Below, in pieces: positions 32,912 through 42,027 of a DNA stretch of 64,000 nt. The position numbers and the translations under genes are program-made. The notes under the pieces were generated by a model. That model was given only the letters and a program-made list of their open reading frames with translations, was not told where the DNA came from and made no database searches. The DNA comes from Haemophilus_A paraphrohaemolyticus_A (GTDB lineage Bacteria; Pseudomonadota; Gammaproteobacteria; Enterobacterales; Pasteurellaceae). The stretch lies in contig NZ_QEQF01000006.1 in NCBI RefSeq assembly GCF_003253115.1, positions 46,614-110,613 of the forward strand, read 5' to 3'. Numbering within the stretch: position 1 is the first letter of the stretch; every line of letters begins with the position of its first letter.

Positions 32912-33745
32912 TCATATTTGCGATAAGAATTCTATACTTTTCAGTTGCTTGCCAATTTTTTTAAACAACAGCTGAATCGTCTCCGCTCGGTGTCCTAGCA
33001 CGCGCACCATCAAACCACTTTCATTCAGCAGCGAAATGCCAAGCAGAAGATCTTTCTCATCGGCAAATTGATGCTGCAAAGCTTGTACCTGTTGTTTGAT
33101 TTCCGCATTGCTTTTCGCCAAATTCAGATAAGTGAGCGAACCTTGATGAGAATAATTTTCCATCTGGCTCAAAGCGGTGAGGTTCATTTTCGATGGCCAC
33201 CATTGAATACAATCGCTGACAAGCGGTCGTTTTTTGCCGTCGTTTTGCAAAACATAAATCTTCAAATGAGAGGAAAACTGACGAAAGGCAAAACGTTCGC
33301 CATTCAACACTCGCCCAATTGCTACGATTTCACCGTAAATCAGCTCGCTTTGTTCGCCCATTTCAATCTGGGTTTGCTGCTTGAAAGCGGAATCTTTATG
33401 CAACACCAACGGATGCGGCAAATAGAATAAACGACTGTTTTCCGCAAGCGAAATATGGGTTGTCTGCATCGCACTCTCGCCTTCATTCATCGCCTGCACG
33501 CGAGTAAATGCCTGCGTATTGAGCGAAAGAGCGGTCGATTTTGCCAATGAAATTTCAATATCTAACACATCGCCCGCGAGCACTCCCGGGGAGGATGACA
33601 TCTGCATCGCATTCAAGCCATTCGTCCACGCATCACCGTAACTTGGCAACGTTATCACTTTAAAAGGTGGCGTCACAAAGTATTCAGCTAGCTGGGTTTT
33701 GCCGCTTTGGGAAAGTTTGGTGGAAAGTTTGAGAATACTATTCAT
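32912..33745 (-). CDS. ureD: Urease accessory protein UreD
   Basis: Scaffold of the urease activation complex that binds apo-urease and, with UreF and UreG, delivers nickel. The 277-residue product has family segments TPPFKVITLPSYGD, SPGVLAGDVLDIEISLAKSTALSLNTQAFTRVQ and YFLPHPLVLH-type LFYLPHPLVLHKDSAFKQQTQIE. It is the last gene of the ureABC-EFGD set, 46 bp after ureG, as in Actinobacillus pleuropneumoniae. Confidence 0.94.
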   Translation of the reverse strand: MNSILKLSTKLSQSGKTQLAEYFVTPPFKVITLPSYGDAWTNGLNAMQMSSSPGVLAGDVLDIEISLAKSTALSLNTQAFTRVQAMNEGESAMQTTHISLAENSRLFYLPHPLVLHKDSAFKQQTQIEMGEQSELIYGEIVAIGRVLNGERFAFRQFSSHLKIYVLQNDGKKRPLVSDCIQWWPSKMNLTALSQMENYSHQGSLTYLNLAKSNAEIKQQVQALQHQFADEKDLLLGISLLNESGLMVRVLGHRAETIQLLFKKIGKQLKSIEFLSQI

Positions 33746-33791
33746 AGTCTTTTCAATTTAGAATTCCCTCCTTTAAAAAGAGGGATTATTC

Positions 33792-34427
33792 TTATCTCAC
33801 TAATGCCTTGGGTTCTTCCACATTCTTCAACAATGCATATTTTTCAATCCAACCGATCACGCCATCAAGATTTTCTTTTTTCATCAAATTAGTGAAGATA
33901 AACGGCTGACCATTGCGCATACGGCGGGCATCGCGTTCCATAATACTTAAATCGGCCCCCACAAACGGAGCAAGATCGGTTTTATTAATGACTAACAAAT
34001 CTGAACGAGTGATACCTGGTCCACCTTTACGAGGGATTTTTTCGCCTTGAGCCACGTCGATCACGAAAATCGTCACGTCTGCCAAATCTGGGCTGAACGT
34101 CGCCGAGAGATTATCGCCGCCCGATTCGATGAAAACAATTTCCACGTCTGGGAAACGTGCAACCATTTCATCTACTGCTTCTAAGTTCATAGACGCATCT
34201 TCACGAATTGCTGTATGTGGGCAACCGCCCGTTTCTACCCCCATAATACGCTCTGGCGGAAGTAAGCTATTTTTCGTTAAAAATTCCGCATCTTCTTGGG
34301 TGTAAATATCGTTAGTAATGACTGCCACGCTATATTTACTCGCTATTTCGCGAGTGAGTTTTTCAATTAACGCCGTTTTGCCTGCGCCAACAGGGCCTGC
34401 AACGCCAATTTTAATGTAGTTACGCAT
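33792..34427 (-). CDS. ureG: Urease accessory GTPase UreG
   Basis: SIMIBI GTPase that couples GTP hydrolysis to nickel insertion. The 211-residue product has the P-loop GPVGAGKTAL near the start, the nickel-binding CPH motif (GGCPHTAIREDASMN), the switch ESGGDNLSATFSPDLAD and the guanine-specificity NKTDL. ATG 34427 has aaggaa upstream and gives the family length; an extension to 34598 lacks support. It lies between ureF and ureD. Confidence 0.97.
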   Translation of the reverse strand: MRNYIKIGVAGPVGAGKTALIEKLTREIASKYSVAVITNDIYTQEDAEFLTKNSLLPPERIMGVETGGCPHTAIREDASMNLEAVDEMVARFPDVEIVFIESGGDNLSATFSPDLADVTIFVIDVAQGEKIPRKGGPGITRSDLLVINKTDLAPFVGADLSIMERDARRMRNGQPFIFTNLMKKENLDGVIGWIEKYALLKNVEEPKALVR

Positions 34428-34512
34428 AATGTTCCTTTTGGGTTGATTATCGTAGAGGTTCATTCTTATCACCTCTGCAATATGTAAAAATTCAATAAAA
34501 AAATGACCGCTC

Positions 34513-35220
34513 TTACGACATATAAAGTCGCGTATAAAGCACTTCGTGCTGCATCGAGCGGATGTCATTTGCGAGTGTTGCAGCCCCCAGCCAATCAAGA
34601 TTCGGCTCCAGGCTTAATTCCACCGCTTGCACAAGCGAGCCTCGCAAGTCAAACAGAATATCTTGCCCATCCATTTGGCTGAGAGGAATTAGCTTCACGC
34701 CGTTAGTGATCGCACCGACTGCTGCGTTGTAGTAGAACGCATAGAGCGTATCGGCTTTGCTAAGCCCCATCGCTTGCGCAACCATAGCAAACACAATCGG
34801 AAAATAGCCCTGCACGCGTTTTTCGGCAATCGCTTGTTGGTAAGTCGTGAGCAGCGTATGTGTTTCATAGCGAATAAAAATTTTCAGCAATCGTACGCCG
34901 AGTTTGAAACTCCCTTCACGACTTTCGCGTGCCACTTTGGTGGCGGAAAGTTGCCAATCCAGCTCACACAAGCGGTCAAAATTACCCTCATTCATTGCAT
35001 CGAAGGCAAGGGAAAGATATGCCCCGTCGTTGTAAATCCAGTTTTGTAAAAGCTGGGTTTGCACATACTCTTCGAGAGTTGTTTTAGTCGAAACAACACC
35101 TTGCTGGACGAAGGTTTCTAAGCCATTAGAGTGGTTAAATCCACCAATCGGCAAGGTGGGATCGACCAAGTGCAACAACGCACCTAAATCCGTTAAAGAG
35201 CGGTTTAATGTTGATGCCAA
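34513..35220 (-). CDS. ureF: Urease accessory protein UreF
   Basis: All-helical protein that bridges UreD and UreG and gates GTPase activity. The 235-residue product shows LLHLVDPTLPIGGFNHSNGLETFVQQG near the start and SLVQAVELSLEPNLDWLG near the end, both typical of UreF. Its start overlaps the ureE stop by 16 bp, implying translational coupling. Confidence 0.95.
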   Translation of the reverse strand: MASTLNRSLTDLGALLHLVDPTLPIGGFNHSNGLETFVQQGVVSTKTTLEEYVQTQLLQNWIYNDGAYLSLAFDAMNEGNFDRLCELDWQLSATKVARESREGSFKLGVRLLKIFIRYETHTLLTTYQQAIAEKRVQGYFPIVFAMVAQAMGLSKADTLYAFYYNAAVGAITNGVKLIPLSQMDGQDILFDLRGSLVQAVELSLEPNLDWLGAATLANDIRSMQHEVLYTRLYMS

Positions 35221-35762
35221 TTGCCGTCTCCGTGATGATGATAACCGTGATGATCGTGCGAATGGCTATGTGAATGCCCATGCCCTTGTGCAGAATTTGC
35301 TCGTAATGCTTGGCTTAAACGGCGTTCCGCTTTTTGAGGATGAAATCCCGCCGCTTGTAACCATTCAAACATTGGCTTATCGTAAGGCAATGTTACTTCA
35401 TCGCCATCTAAAAAGAGCGGTGAATGTTTATTACCGATTTCATAACAGGCTCGAGCCATTTCAGGTAAAGTTTTCGGCGAAAGCACAATGACTTCGCTTG
35501 GCAAGATTTCGATCACAATCGCCAACTCATCACTGATAAACACCACATCATCGTGTTTTAAACGTTGCCCTTCTTTTAGCAAGCGAAAGGCAACTTCGCG
35601 CCCCGTATCAGTGGTTTTACGCAGAATATTGCGTTCACTTTCATACCACTGCAATGCCACACGTTCAATGGTTTGATGTGCAATTTTGCCTTCAATTTGA
35701 AGGCTAGTTAAATCGCCCAAAATGGTATCCATAATGGGCAAAATGGGGTTGAGGATTTTCAT
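35205..35762 (-). CDS. ureE: Urease nickel metallochaperone UreE with His-rich tail
   Basis: Delivers nickel to UreG. The 185-residue product has the N-terminal UreE domain, the metal-binding domain (about 80-150) and a C-terminal run of about 24 residues that is more than half histidine, able to store several nickel ions. It begins after the repeat element at 35797-36066. Family length without tail is about 150. Confidence 0.95.
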   Translation of the reverse strand: MKILNPILPIMDTILGDLTSLQIEGKIAHQTIERVALQWYESERNILRKTTDTGREVAFRLLKEGQRLKHDDVVFISDELAIVIEILPSEVIVLSPKTLPEMARACYEIGNKHSPLFLDGDEVTLPYDKPMFEWLQAAGFHPQKAERRLSQALRANSAQGHGHSHSHSHDHHGYHHHGDGNWHQH

Positions 35763-35796
35763 TTTTGTATTACTTATTTTCTTCGCTAATTAAGGC

Positions 35797-36066
35797 TGCC
35801 AAATCTCCCCTTCCCCTCTTTGCTAAAGAGGGGATTTTCCTTATAAATTTGCTGTCATCTGACTAATTTATATTTACCATATCAAAGTAAAACAATGATA
35901 TAAAACCTCGCTCATTCCTTCCCCTCTTTGCTAAAGAGGGGATTTTCCTTATAAATTTGCTGTCATCTGACTAATTTATATTTGCCATATCAAAGTAGAA
36001 CAATGATATAAAATCTCGCCCGTTCTTTCCCCTCTTTAGCAAAGAGGGGGAGGGGAGATTTGGCAG
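35797..36066. repeat. 270-bp inverted-repeat element with two 108-bp direct repeats
   Basis: The stretch between ureE and the GST-like gene is bounded by 28-bp inverted repeats (ctgccaaatctcccc at the left, ggggagatttggcag at the right, one mismatch). Inside are two nearly identical 108-bp direct repeats (35809-35916 and 35917-36024). Each starts with a palindrome cccctctttgctaaagagggg, and a third palindrome closes the element. It looks like a non-coding mobile element (MITE-like). The palindromes may also affect transcription into ureEFGD. No target duplication was seen. Confidence 0.75.
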
Positions 36067-36121
36067 AAGAAAATACGGAGAAATTAGATTATTTAGACCA
36101 GTTTCGTGACGCAAAAAATGG

Positions 36122-36742
36122 TTACAAAGTAGGAGTTGTCTCGCTTAAAACCTCATATTTTTCATTCATCTCTGCCGCCCAAGCGGTTAAATTTGGAAAT
36201 TCTTTTGCAAGATCTAATCCAATTCTTTCCGCTCTAAATAAGAACCAATCAATGACTGCAACCGCCGTTAACGTACCAATGTTTAATTCCGTGCCAAACG
36301 CTTTTAAATCTTGCTCAAGTCTTGCAAAACTTTGACGATTACGTTCGGTTAGTTGTTGATGGCGAACTGTCCACCATTCACTTTCAGGGCGAAGCATTTT
36401 TTCAGCCATCATCGGCACGGTGTTTTCCATAATGCCATCGGCTAAATTATGCAACGCTAACGCGGCCCAACGTGGCTTGCCGCTTTCTGGAATGAGTTTA
36501 GGCTCTACCTTGCCTTTTTGGTCGAGATATTCGCAAATGAGCAAACTGCCATAAAGCCAATTACCACAATTACGTTCTAATGCTGGCACTCTACCCAGAG
36601 GATTTGCCTGATTATGCGGAGAGCTTGCATCAAATGATGAACCAATTTTAATCAGTTCTATTTTGTCTAAGAGTTGTTGATATTTCAACGTTACCAGCAC
36701 TTTACGCACATACGGGCTAGTGGTGGAGTACCAAAGTTTCAT
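36122..36742 (-). CDS. Glutathione S-transferase-like protein between ureC and ureE
   Basis: A 206-residue protein with a GST N-terminal thioredoxin-like domain (KLWYSTTSPYVRKVLVTLKY, with the Ser/Pro active-site region at residues 8-10, and the cis-Pro segment RVPALERN about 53-60) and a helical C-terminal domain. It has no known part in urease assembly. The urease locus of Actinobacillus pleuropneumoniae carries an extra frame (ureX) at this place, so the insertion appears to be shared. It is cotranscribed on the minus strand. Confidence 0.88.
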   Translation of the reverse strand: MKLWYSTTSPYVRKVLVTLKYQQLLDKIELIKIGSSFDASSPHNQANPLGRVPALERNCGNWLYGSLLICEYLDQKGKVEPKLIPESGKPRWAALALHNLADGIMENTVPMMAEKMLRPESEWWTVRHQQLTERNRQSFARLEQDLKAFGTELNIGTLTAVAVIDWFLFRAERIGLDLAKEFPNLTAWAAEMNEKYEVLSETTPTL

Positions 36743-36779
36743 TGTAAATTCTCCTTAAAATTTGACAGCTCTTTTCTGA

Positions 36780-38498
36780 TTAGAACATAAAATATCGTTG
36801 TCCCAATGGCACCGTATCCACAGGTTCGCAAGTAATGAGTTCACCATCTACACGCACTTCGTAGCGTTCTGGATCCACCTTAATTTCAGGTGTTGCATTG
36901 TTGTGAACGAGATCTTTTTTACCCACGCTGCGGCAGCCTTTCACGGCAATGGTTTCTTTGTATAAACCAAACTTCGCACGAATATCGGCTTTTTCAGCGG
37001 CTTGTGAAACGAAGAATACTGCAGTTTGTGCCGTTGCTAAGCCTTGTGCGCCGTACATTGGGCGGTAGAATACAGGTTGCGGAGTTGGAATTGAGGCATT
37101 AGGGTCACCCATTTTGGCGTAGCTAATAAAGCCTTTTTTAATCACAACTTCGGGTTTTACGCCAAAGAACATCGGTTTCCATAACACGATGTCCGCAATT
37201 TTGCCCACTTCTAATGAACCAATATGATCCGCAATACCATGAGCAATTGCTGGATTGATGGTGTATTTCGCAATGTAGCGTTTAATGCGGAAGTTATCGT
37301 TTCCTTCATTGCCTAGCTCGCCACGTTGCATTTTCATTTTATCTGCGGTTTGCCATGTACGAATAACGACTTCACCAATACGTCCCATTGCTTGAGAGTC
37401 TGAACTCATAATGGAGAATACGCCCATATCGTGCAAGATGTCTTCCGCTGCAATGGTTTCTGGGCGGATACGGCTATCGGCAAATGCGACGTCTTCTGGT
37501 ACGCGTTTATCTAAGTGATGGCAAACCATTAACATATCTAAATGCTCATCAATAGTATTTTTGGTAAACGGACGAGTCGGGTTGGTTGAAGCCGGTAATA
37601 CGTTTGGATACATCGCTGCTTTAATGATATCTGGCGCATGGCCGCCACCCGCACCTTCCGTGTGGAAGGTGTGAATGACACGTCCATCAATCGCTTTCAT
37701 CGTATCTTCTAAGAAGCCACTTTCATTTAACGTGTCGGTATGAATTGCCACTTGAATGTCCATTTCATCTGCCACTTTTAAGGCAGAATCAATTACTGCA
37801 GGCGTTGCGCCCCAGTCTTCATGGATTTTTAAACCTAATGCACCCGCTTCAATTTGTTCACGTAGCGGGTCTAAAGTTGAACAGTTTCCTTTACCAAAAA
37901 AGCCCACATTGACTGGTAAAGCCTCTGCCGCTTGGAACATACGCTCCATATACCAAGCGCCTGGCGTACAAGTGGTCGCGTGTGTACCGTCAGCAGGGCC
38001 AGTTCCGCCGCCAATTAATGTGGTAACACCGCTTTCAATCGCATGTTGTGCTTGTTGAGGGCAAATAAAGTGAATGTGGGTATCAATACCGCCAGCGGTC
38101 GCAATTAAATGTGCGCCATTATGTACTTCCGTGCTAGCACCGATAATCATATTTGGCGAGACGTTATCCATAGTGTCAGGATTGCCCGCTTGTCCGATGC
38201 CCGCAATACGACCATCGCGAATACCAATATCAGCTTTGATAATGCCTAATTTCGCATCAATAATCATCACGTTAGTGATCACAAAATCCAATACATTTGG
38301 ATTATCGCGAGTTGCGGTACCGCTTTGTGCCATGCCATCACGCACGCTTTTACCGCCACCAAATTTACACTCATCACCTTTGGTTAATAAATCTTGTTCA
38401 ATGGTTGCCCATAAATTGGTATCGCCTAAACGGACTTTATCGCCAACGGTTGGGCCATAAGTTGCTACATATTGCGCTCTTGAAATTGTTAATGCCAT
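36780..38498 (-). CDS. ureC: Urease catalytic subunit alpha
   Basis: Hydrolyses urea to ammonia and carbamate at a di-nickel site. The 572-residue product contains the nickel ligands in GGIDTHIHFICPQQ, the carbamylated lysine in GALGLKIHEDWGATP, the HTDTLNESGF segment, FHTEGAGGGHAPDII and the catalytic-flap MVCHHLDK. Size is typical (566-572). It follows ureB by 11 bp. Ammonia production would counter acid and is a virulence trait in Actinobacillus pleuropneumoniae. Confidence 0.99.
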   Translation of the reverse strand: MALTISRAQYVATYGPTVGDKVRLGDTNLWATIEQDLLTKGDECKFGGGKSVRDGMAQSGTATRDNPNVLDFVITNVMIIDAKLGIIKADIGIRDGRIAGIGQAGNPDTMDNVSPNMIIGASTEVHNGAHLIATAGGIDTHIHFICPQQAQHAIESGVTTLIGGGTGPADGTHATTCTPGAWYMERMFQAAEALPVNVGFFGKGNCSTLDPLREQIEAGALGLKIHEDWGATPAVIDSALKVADEMDIQVAIHTDTLNESGFLEDTMKAIDGRVIHTFHTEGAGGGHAPDIIKAAMYPNVLPASTNPTRPFTKNTIDEHLDMLMVCHHLDKRVPEDVAFADSRIRPETIAAEDILHDMGVFSIMSSDSQAMGRIGEVVIRTWQTADKMKMQRGELGNEGNDNFRIKRYIAKYTINPAIAHGIADHIGSLEVGKIADIVLWKPMFFGVKPEVVIKKGFISYAKMGDPNASIPTPQPVFYRPMYGAQGLATAQTAVFFVSQAAEKADIRAKFGLYKETIAVKGCRSVGKKDLVHNNATPEIKVDPERYEVRVDGELITCEPVDTVPLGQRYFMF

Positions 38499-38509
38499 CT
38501 TGCCCTACC

Positions 38510-38815
38510 TTATAATTTGCCATCAATTTGATTATGGAAGCCGTAAATGGTTTGTGAACCACCAAAAGCGACTAATTCTACTGATTTCACTTCACCTGGT
38601 TCAAAACGTACTGCGTTGCCAGATGGAACATTTAAGCGCATTCCGCGCGCTAAAGTGCGGTCAAATTTAAGGGCATTATTGGTTTCAAAGAAATGGTAAT
38701 GGGAACCGACTTGGATTGGACGGTCGCCTGAATTGGTTACTTCGATTTTTACGGTTTTTCTGCCGACATTAGCGAGAATATCGCCTTCGGCTAATTGGTA
38801 TTCGCCTGGGATCAT
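38510..38815 (-). CDS. ureB: Urease subunit beta
   Basis: Structural subunit of the (alpha-beta-gamma)3 enzyme. The 101-residue product has the family signature MIPGEYQLAEGDI, ITVTNSGDRPIQVGSHYHFFETN-type EVTNSGDRPIQVGSHYHF, and VRFEPGEVKSVELVAFGG. Beta and gamma are separate genes here, as in most bacteria other than Helicobacter. It lies 22 bp after ureA. Confidence 0.98.
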   Translation of the reverse strand: MIPGEYQLAEGDILANVGRKTVKIEVTNSGDRPIQVGSHYHFFETNNALKFDRTLARGMRLNVPSGNAVRFEPGEVKSVELVAFGGSQTIYGFHNQIDGKL

Positions 38816-38837
38816 AGTATTTAAATCCTTCTATTTT

Positions 38838-39140
38838 TTATCTAATCGGATTATGCACGGTAACAAGTTTTGTACCATCTGGGAAAGTGGCTTCAATCTG
38901 AACTTCATGAACCATTTCTGCAACGCCTTCCATGACATCATCAACGGTTAAAAGTGTTGAGCCATATTGCATCACTTCAGCCACGCTCATTCCGTCTCTT
39001 GCTGCCTCTTGTAAATAGCTCGCAATATAAGCAATGGTTTCTGGATAATTTAATTTAACGCCTCTCGCTTTACGTTTTGCTGCCAGTTCACCGGCTAAAA
39101 AGAGCATGAGTTTCTCTTGTTCTCTTGATGTTAAGTGCAT
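38838..39140 (-). CDS. ureA: Urease subunit gamma
   Basis: Smallest urease subunit, 100 residues. It has the standard sequence features MHLTSREQEKLMLFLAGELAAKRKARGVKLNYPE and VHEVQIEATFPDGTKLVTVHNPI. It is the first gene of the structural set, 67 bp downstream of the urea channel gene, so the nickel importer, channel and urease genes may be read through as one long transcript. Confidence 0.98.
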   Translation of the reverse strand: MHLTSREQEKLMLFLAGELAAKRKARGVKLNYPETIAYIASYLQEAARDGMSVAEVMQYGSTLLTVDDVMEGVAEMVHEVQIEATFPDGTKLVTVHNPIR

Positions 39141-39207
39141 ATCGTTGTCCTTCTATTATGATTTGCAAAAAGTTGTGAAAATTATACCGCTTGCACGGTT
39201 GTTTGTG

Positions 39208-40113
39208 TTAAGGATTAAGCCATTTCAACCATTTTTCTTTATTGATATCAACCTTTTCAATCTTCGATTTCATCCATAAAATCAGCCAACTGGCGAGGAT
39301 AAAACCAATGGTGTAAGGCGCGATGCCAAGGACGGAAAAGCCAAATTGGATTAACACCGCAAGCAAAGTGCCAACTAAGATATAAAAAAAGTGGCACAAC
39401 CGTTCGCCCGCAAAGGCGCAGGCAACCAAAATTGGTGAAAAGCCGTATAAGCCGTTGGCAAGATTATTGTGTCCAACCGCCAATAAATGATGGGCAAATG
39501 CTGTTCCCAATACTGCGGCAGCCATACCGTACATAGCCGCCATGGGGGAGCTAATCGCGATTGCCACGAACAGCAACCCCCCCGTAATTACGCTTGAGCC
39601 GAAATTGACTTCCGCCCATGCGTAGAGTGGGCTTTGAATGGCATTAAAAGTATCAGTGTAATCGGATAACTCAGGTGTAGTTTGTTCCAAACCAAAGAGT
39701 TGAAATTTGGCAGTGAGAAAACAAAGTAACCAGCAAGTTAGAACGAATGGGAAGGTGAACGCCACTTTTCGGCGTTGTAAAAAAGCGCGCATTATCAACG
39801 TAGCGACAACGGAAGCCAGAATACCCCACAGCCACAACAGAGGGCTCTTTGCACTCTCTTCTCCGAAGGTAAACATCACGCACATAAAGGCGAGTGAGCT
39901 ATTAAAGCCGAATAACCCTTGTTGAATTTGTCTGATCGGGTATTTTAATGCACGTGCGGTCAGCGTACCGACCAACGAGCCGAGAAAACACGCCACGCCA
40001 AGCGTCCAATGGCTAAAAAACATTGCGACCGTAATCACGAGTCCCGTTAATCCGTTTTCCTGCAGAAAGATCTGCCCAATACCTGTGAATGTTTCTTTAA
40101 TGGGTGTTTGCAT
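39208..40113 (-). CDS. utp: Urea transporter (UT family)
   Basis: Passive urea channel of the inner membrane. The 301-residue product has about ten helices in two homologous halves, with family segments IRQIQQGLFGFNSSLAFM and NNLANGLYGFSPILVACAF (the L-P/G-x-G-F slot motifs). It lies between the nickel importer and ureA, the same position as utp in Actinobacillus pleuropneumoniae. It would supply substrate to cytoplasmic urease when urea is scarce. Confidence 0.93.
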   Translation of the reverse strand: MQTPIKETFTGIGQIFLQENGLTGLVITVAMFFSHWTLGVACFLGSLVGTLTARALKYPIRQIQQGLFGFNSSLAFMCVMFTFGEESAKSPLLWLWGILASVVATLIMRAFLQRRKVAFTFPFVLTCWLLCFLTAKFQLFGLEQTTPELSDYTDTFNAIQSPLYAWAEVNFGSSVITGGLLFVAIAISSPMAAMYGMAAAVLGTAFAHHLLAVGHNNLANGLYGFSPILVACAFAGERLCHFFYILVGTLLAVLIQFGFSVLGIAPYTIGFILASWLILWMKSKIEKVDINKEKWLKWLNP

Positions 40114-40192
40114 AACGTCCTCGTTTTTGTTGTTTTAAGAATTCTTCACATACTTTTTTCTTTCCTTCCGTTTGCAGAGGGAGGAAATGCGA

Positions 40193-40813
40193 TCATAAAC
40201 AAATCACCTCGTCCGCCAACGCCTCACTAAACGCCAAATCGTGGCTAGCGATCAGCATAGGCAACTCCAACGCTTGCAATAAAGCAGTCAGTTTTGCTTT
40301 GTTTTTTGCATCCAGCCCGTTGGTGGGTTCGTCTAACAGCAACATTTTCGGTTGCATAGCCAGCACGCCCGCCAAGGCGGTAAAATTTTTCTCTCCGCCT
40401 GAAAGTAAGTTCACGGGGCGATCTTTCAAATGCACAATGCCCAAGCGTTCCAGTTGCACCAAGGCGATTTGATAGGCTTCCGCCTTGCTTTTGCCTTGAT
40501 TGAGACAGCCGAATGCAACATCATCTAGCACCGTTGGTCCAAACAGTTGGTCGTCAGCTTGTTGAAAGCAGATCCCGACTATGCCACGCAACGGCATAAA
40601 ATCCGCTTCTTGGCGGCAGCTTTTACCAAACCAGTTGATATCGCCCGAATGCAGCGGCACAAAGCCAAGCAAGGCTAGCAATAGCGTTGATTTGCCCGTG
40701 CCAATTTCACCTTGCAAAACGAATTTTTGCTGGTCGGTAATTGAAAAAGTTAAGTCAGAAATCACCGCTTGTTGGTTGCGGTGAAGGGTTAAGTGATTGA
40801 CGTTGAGTACCAT
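40193..40813 (-). CDS. cbiO: ECF-type nickel transporter ATPase
   Basis: ATP-binding subunit (CbiO/NikO) of an energy-coupling-factor importer. The 206-residue product has Walker A GEIGTGKSTLL, signature LLSGGEKNFTALAGVL, Walker B MLLLDEPTNGLD and the switch His in IASHDLAF. It is short for the family (often about 230-280) but complete in its motifs. It lies 7 bp after cbiQ. The urease context makes nickel more likely than cobalt. Confidence 0.92.
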   Translation of the reverse strand: MVLNVNHLTLHRNQQAVISDLTFSITDQQKFVLQGEIGTGKSTLLLALLGFVPLHSGDINWFGKSCRQEADFMPLRGIVGICFQQADDQLFGPTVLDDVAFGCLNQGKSKAEAYQIALVQLERLGIVHLKDRPVNLLSGGEKNFTALAGVLAMQPKMLLLDEPTNGLDAKNKAKLTALLQALELPMLIASHDLAFSEALADEVICL

Positions 40814-40820
40814 TTTTTTA

Positions 40821-41429
40821 TTAAAGTTTAAATCCCCTCGCCTTCATCGCCATTTCCGCTTTTTCGGCTTTGAGCATCGCATGAATCAGCAACAGAGCTA
40901 CCCGTTGGGCATAGACTTTCATCGTAAACAGGTTAAATTTTGGCTGAAACCCGCGGGCTTTCATTGCCATATCCATTTTTTGATTGAGTTCCGCCAGCAG
41001 AGAAATATAACGCACACTTAAAATAAACAGATGAATGAGCTTTTTCGGCAGCGGTAATTTGGCGATGGCTTGCACTAAAATAGTGTCAGTAATATGGTGC
41101 AAAAACAGCCAAGTCGACAGCACAATCAGGTTCATTCGAAGTGTAATCAAAATCGCGAGATTTATCCCATTTTCATTCCAGCTCAGCCCATTTTCGCCTA
41201 TTTTCCAGCTTAAAGTTGCCCACAGTAGCACAGAAAAAAAGTTAAACTTCAGCCAGCGTTTCAGCAAATGTTTCGGCTGATGACTATGCAAAAAACAGAC
41301 GGCAAACAGCACGCAAGCGGTTAAAATTGCCAGTAGTTTTACCGATGTCAGGCTACTGACAATCACACCAAACAGGCAAGCATAAACTATGCGATAGTGT
41401 GGCTCGAACCATTTTTTCACATTACTCAC
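40821..41429 (-). CDS. cbiQ: ECF-type nickel transporter transmembrane T component
   Basis: Membrane subunit (CbiQ/NikQ) linking the ATPase to the substrate-binding M component. The 202-residue product has about five helices and the two coupling-helix Ala-Arg-Gly motifs: MAMKARGFQPKF and MAMKARGFKL at the end. It overlaps cbiM by 8 bp, so the two are translated together. Confidence 0.92.
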   Translation of the reverse strand: MSNVKKWFEPHYRIVYACLFGVIVSSLTSVKLLAILTACVLFAVCFLHSHQPKHLLKRWLKFNFFSVLLWATLSWKIGENGLSWNENGINLAILITLRMNLIVLSTWLFLHHITDTILVQAIAKLPLPKKLIHLFILSVRYISLLAELNQKMDMAMKARGFQPKFNLFTMKVYAQRVALLLIHAMLKAEKAEMAMKARGFKL

Positions 41430-42027
41430 GATGCAATGTCTCTGGCATCATTTTAGCAAGGGTGAGCAACACCCCCACGCTAATCAGGCTATCAACCACA
41501 AATACGGGCAAGTGAGAGACGATGAGTAGCCCAATGAGATCAGCATACTGCTTACCACCATCCATCGCCAATACCAGAGAGGCAATCAGTGCGGAACCAC
41601 CAACACCGAGCACACCAGCCAAAATACCTGCAGAAATTAACCGCTTGCGGGTAAGTTCTCTTAGTAGCGCTCGGCTCAAATAATGCATTACCAACGCAGG
41701 CAACGCCATAATGCAGAGGTTCACGCCTAACACGGAGAAACCGCCGAAGGAGAAAAGCAAAGCTTGCAACGCCAAAGCAATCAAGAAGGCTGGAAACACC
41801 GTCCAACCGAGGAAAATGCCTGCCACGCCATTTAAAATCAAGTGAACGCTACCGATGCCTACGGGAATGTGGATGGTACTTGCCACGAAAAAAGCGGAGG
41901 CAAACAGCGCGGTGAGCGACAAGCGGTCGGATTTCAGCTGTTTTAAGCCTATCGCCATTCCAACTATCGCCACTGCAGCACCGACTAACAAGGTACTACT
42001 GTGCAACACGCCTTCAGATAAATGCAT
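41422..42027 (-). CDS. cbiM: ECF-type nickel transporter substrate-specific component
   Basis: Membrane subunit (CbiM/NikM) that holds the metal. The 201-residue product starts MHLSEGVLH, in which the N-terminal His residues coordinate Ni2+ or Co2+; the N-terminus must be free, and the Met-His start is kept. About seven helices follow, including HIPVGIGSVHLILNGVAGIFLGW. It overlaps the nikL-like gene by one or more bases. Confidence 0.94.
   Translation of the reverse strand: MHLSEGVLHSSTLLVGAAVAIVGMAIGLKQLKSDRLSLTALFASAFFVASTIHIPVGIGSVHLILNGVAGIFLGWTVFPAFLIALALQALLFSFGGFSVLGVNLCIMALPALVMHYLSRALLRELTRKRLISAGILAGVLGVGGSALIASLVLAMDGGKQYADLIGLLIVSHLPVFVVDSLISVGVLLTLAKMMPETLHRE

Noticed and set aside
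36060..36335. A 91-codon plus-strand open frame beginning in the inverted-repeat element
   Set aside because: It is antisense to the GST-like gene, begins inside a repeat and has no supported start.
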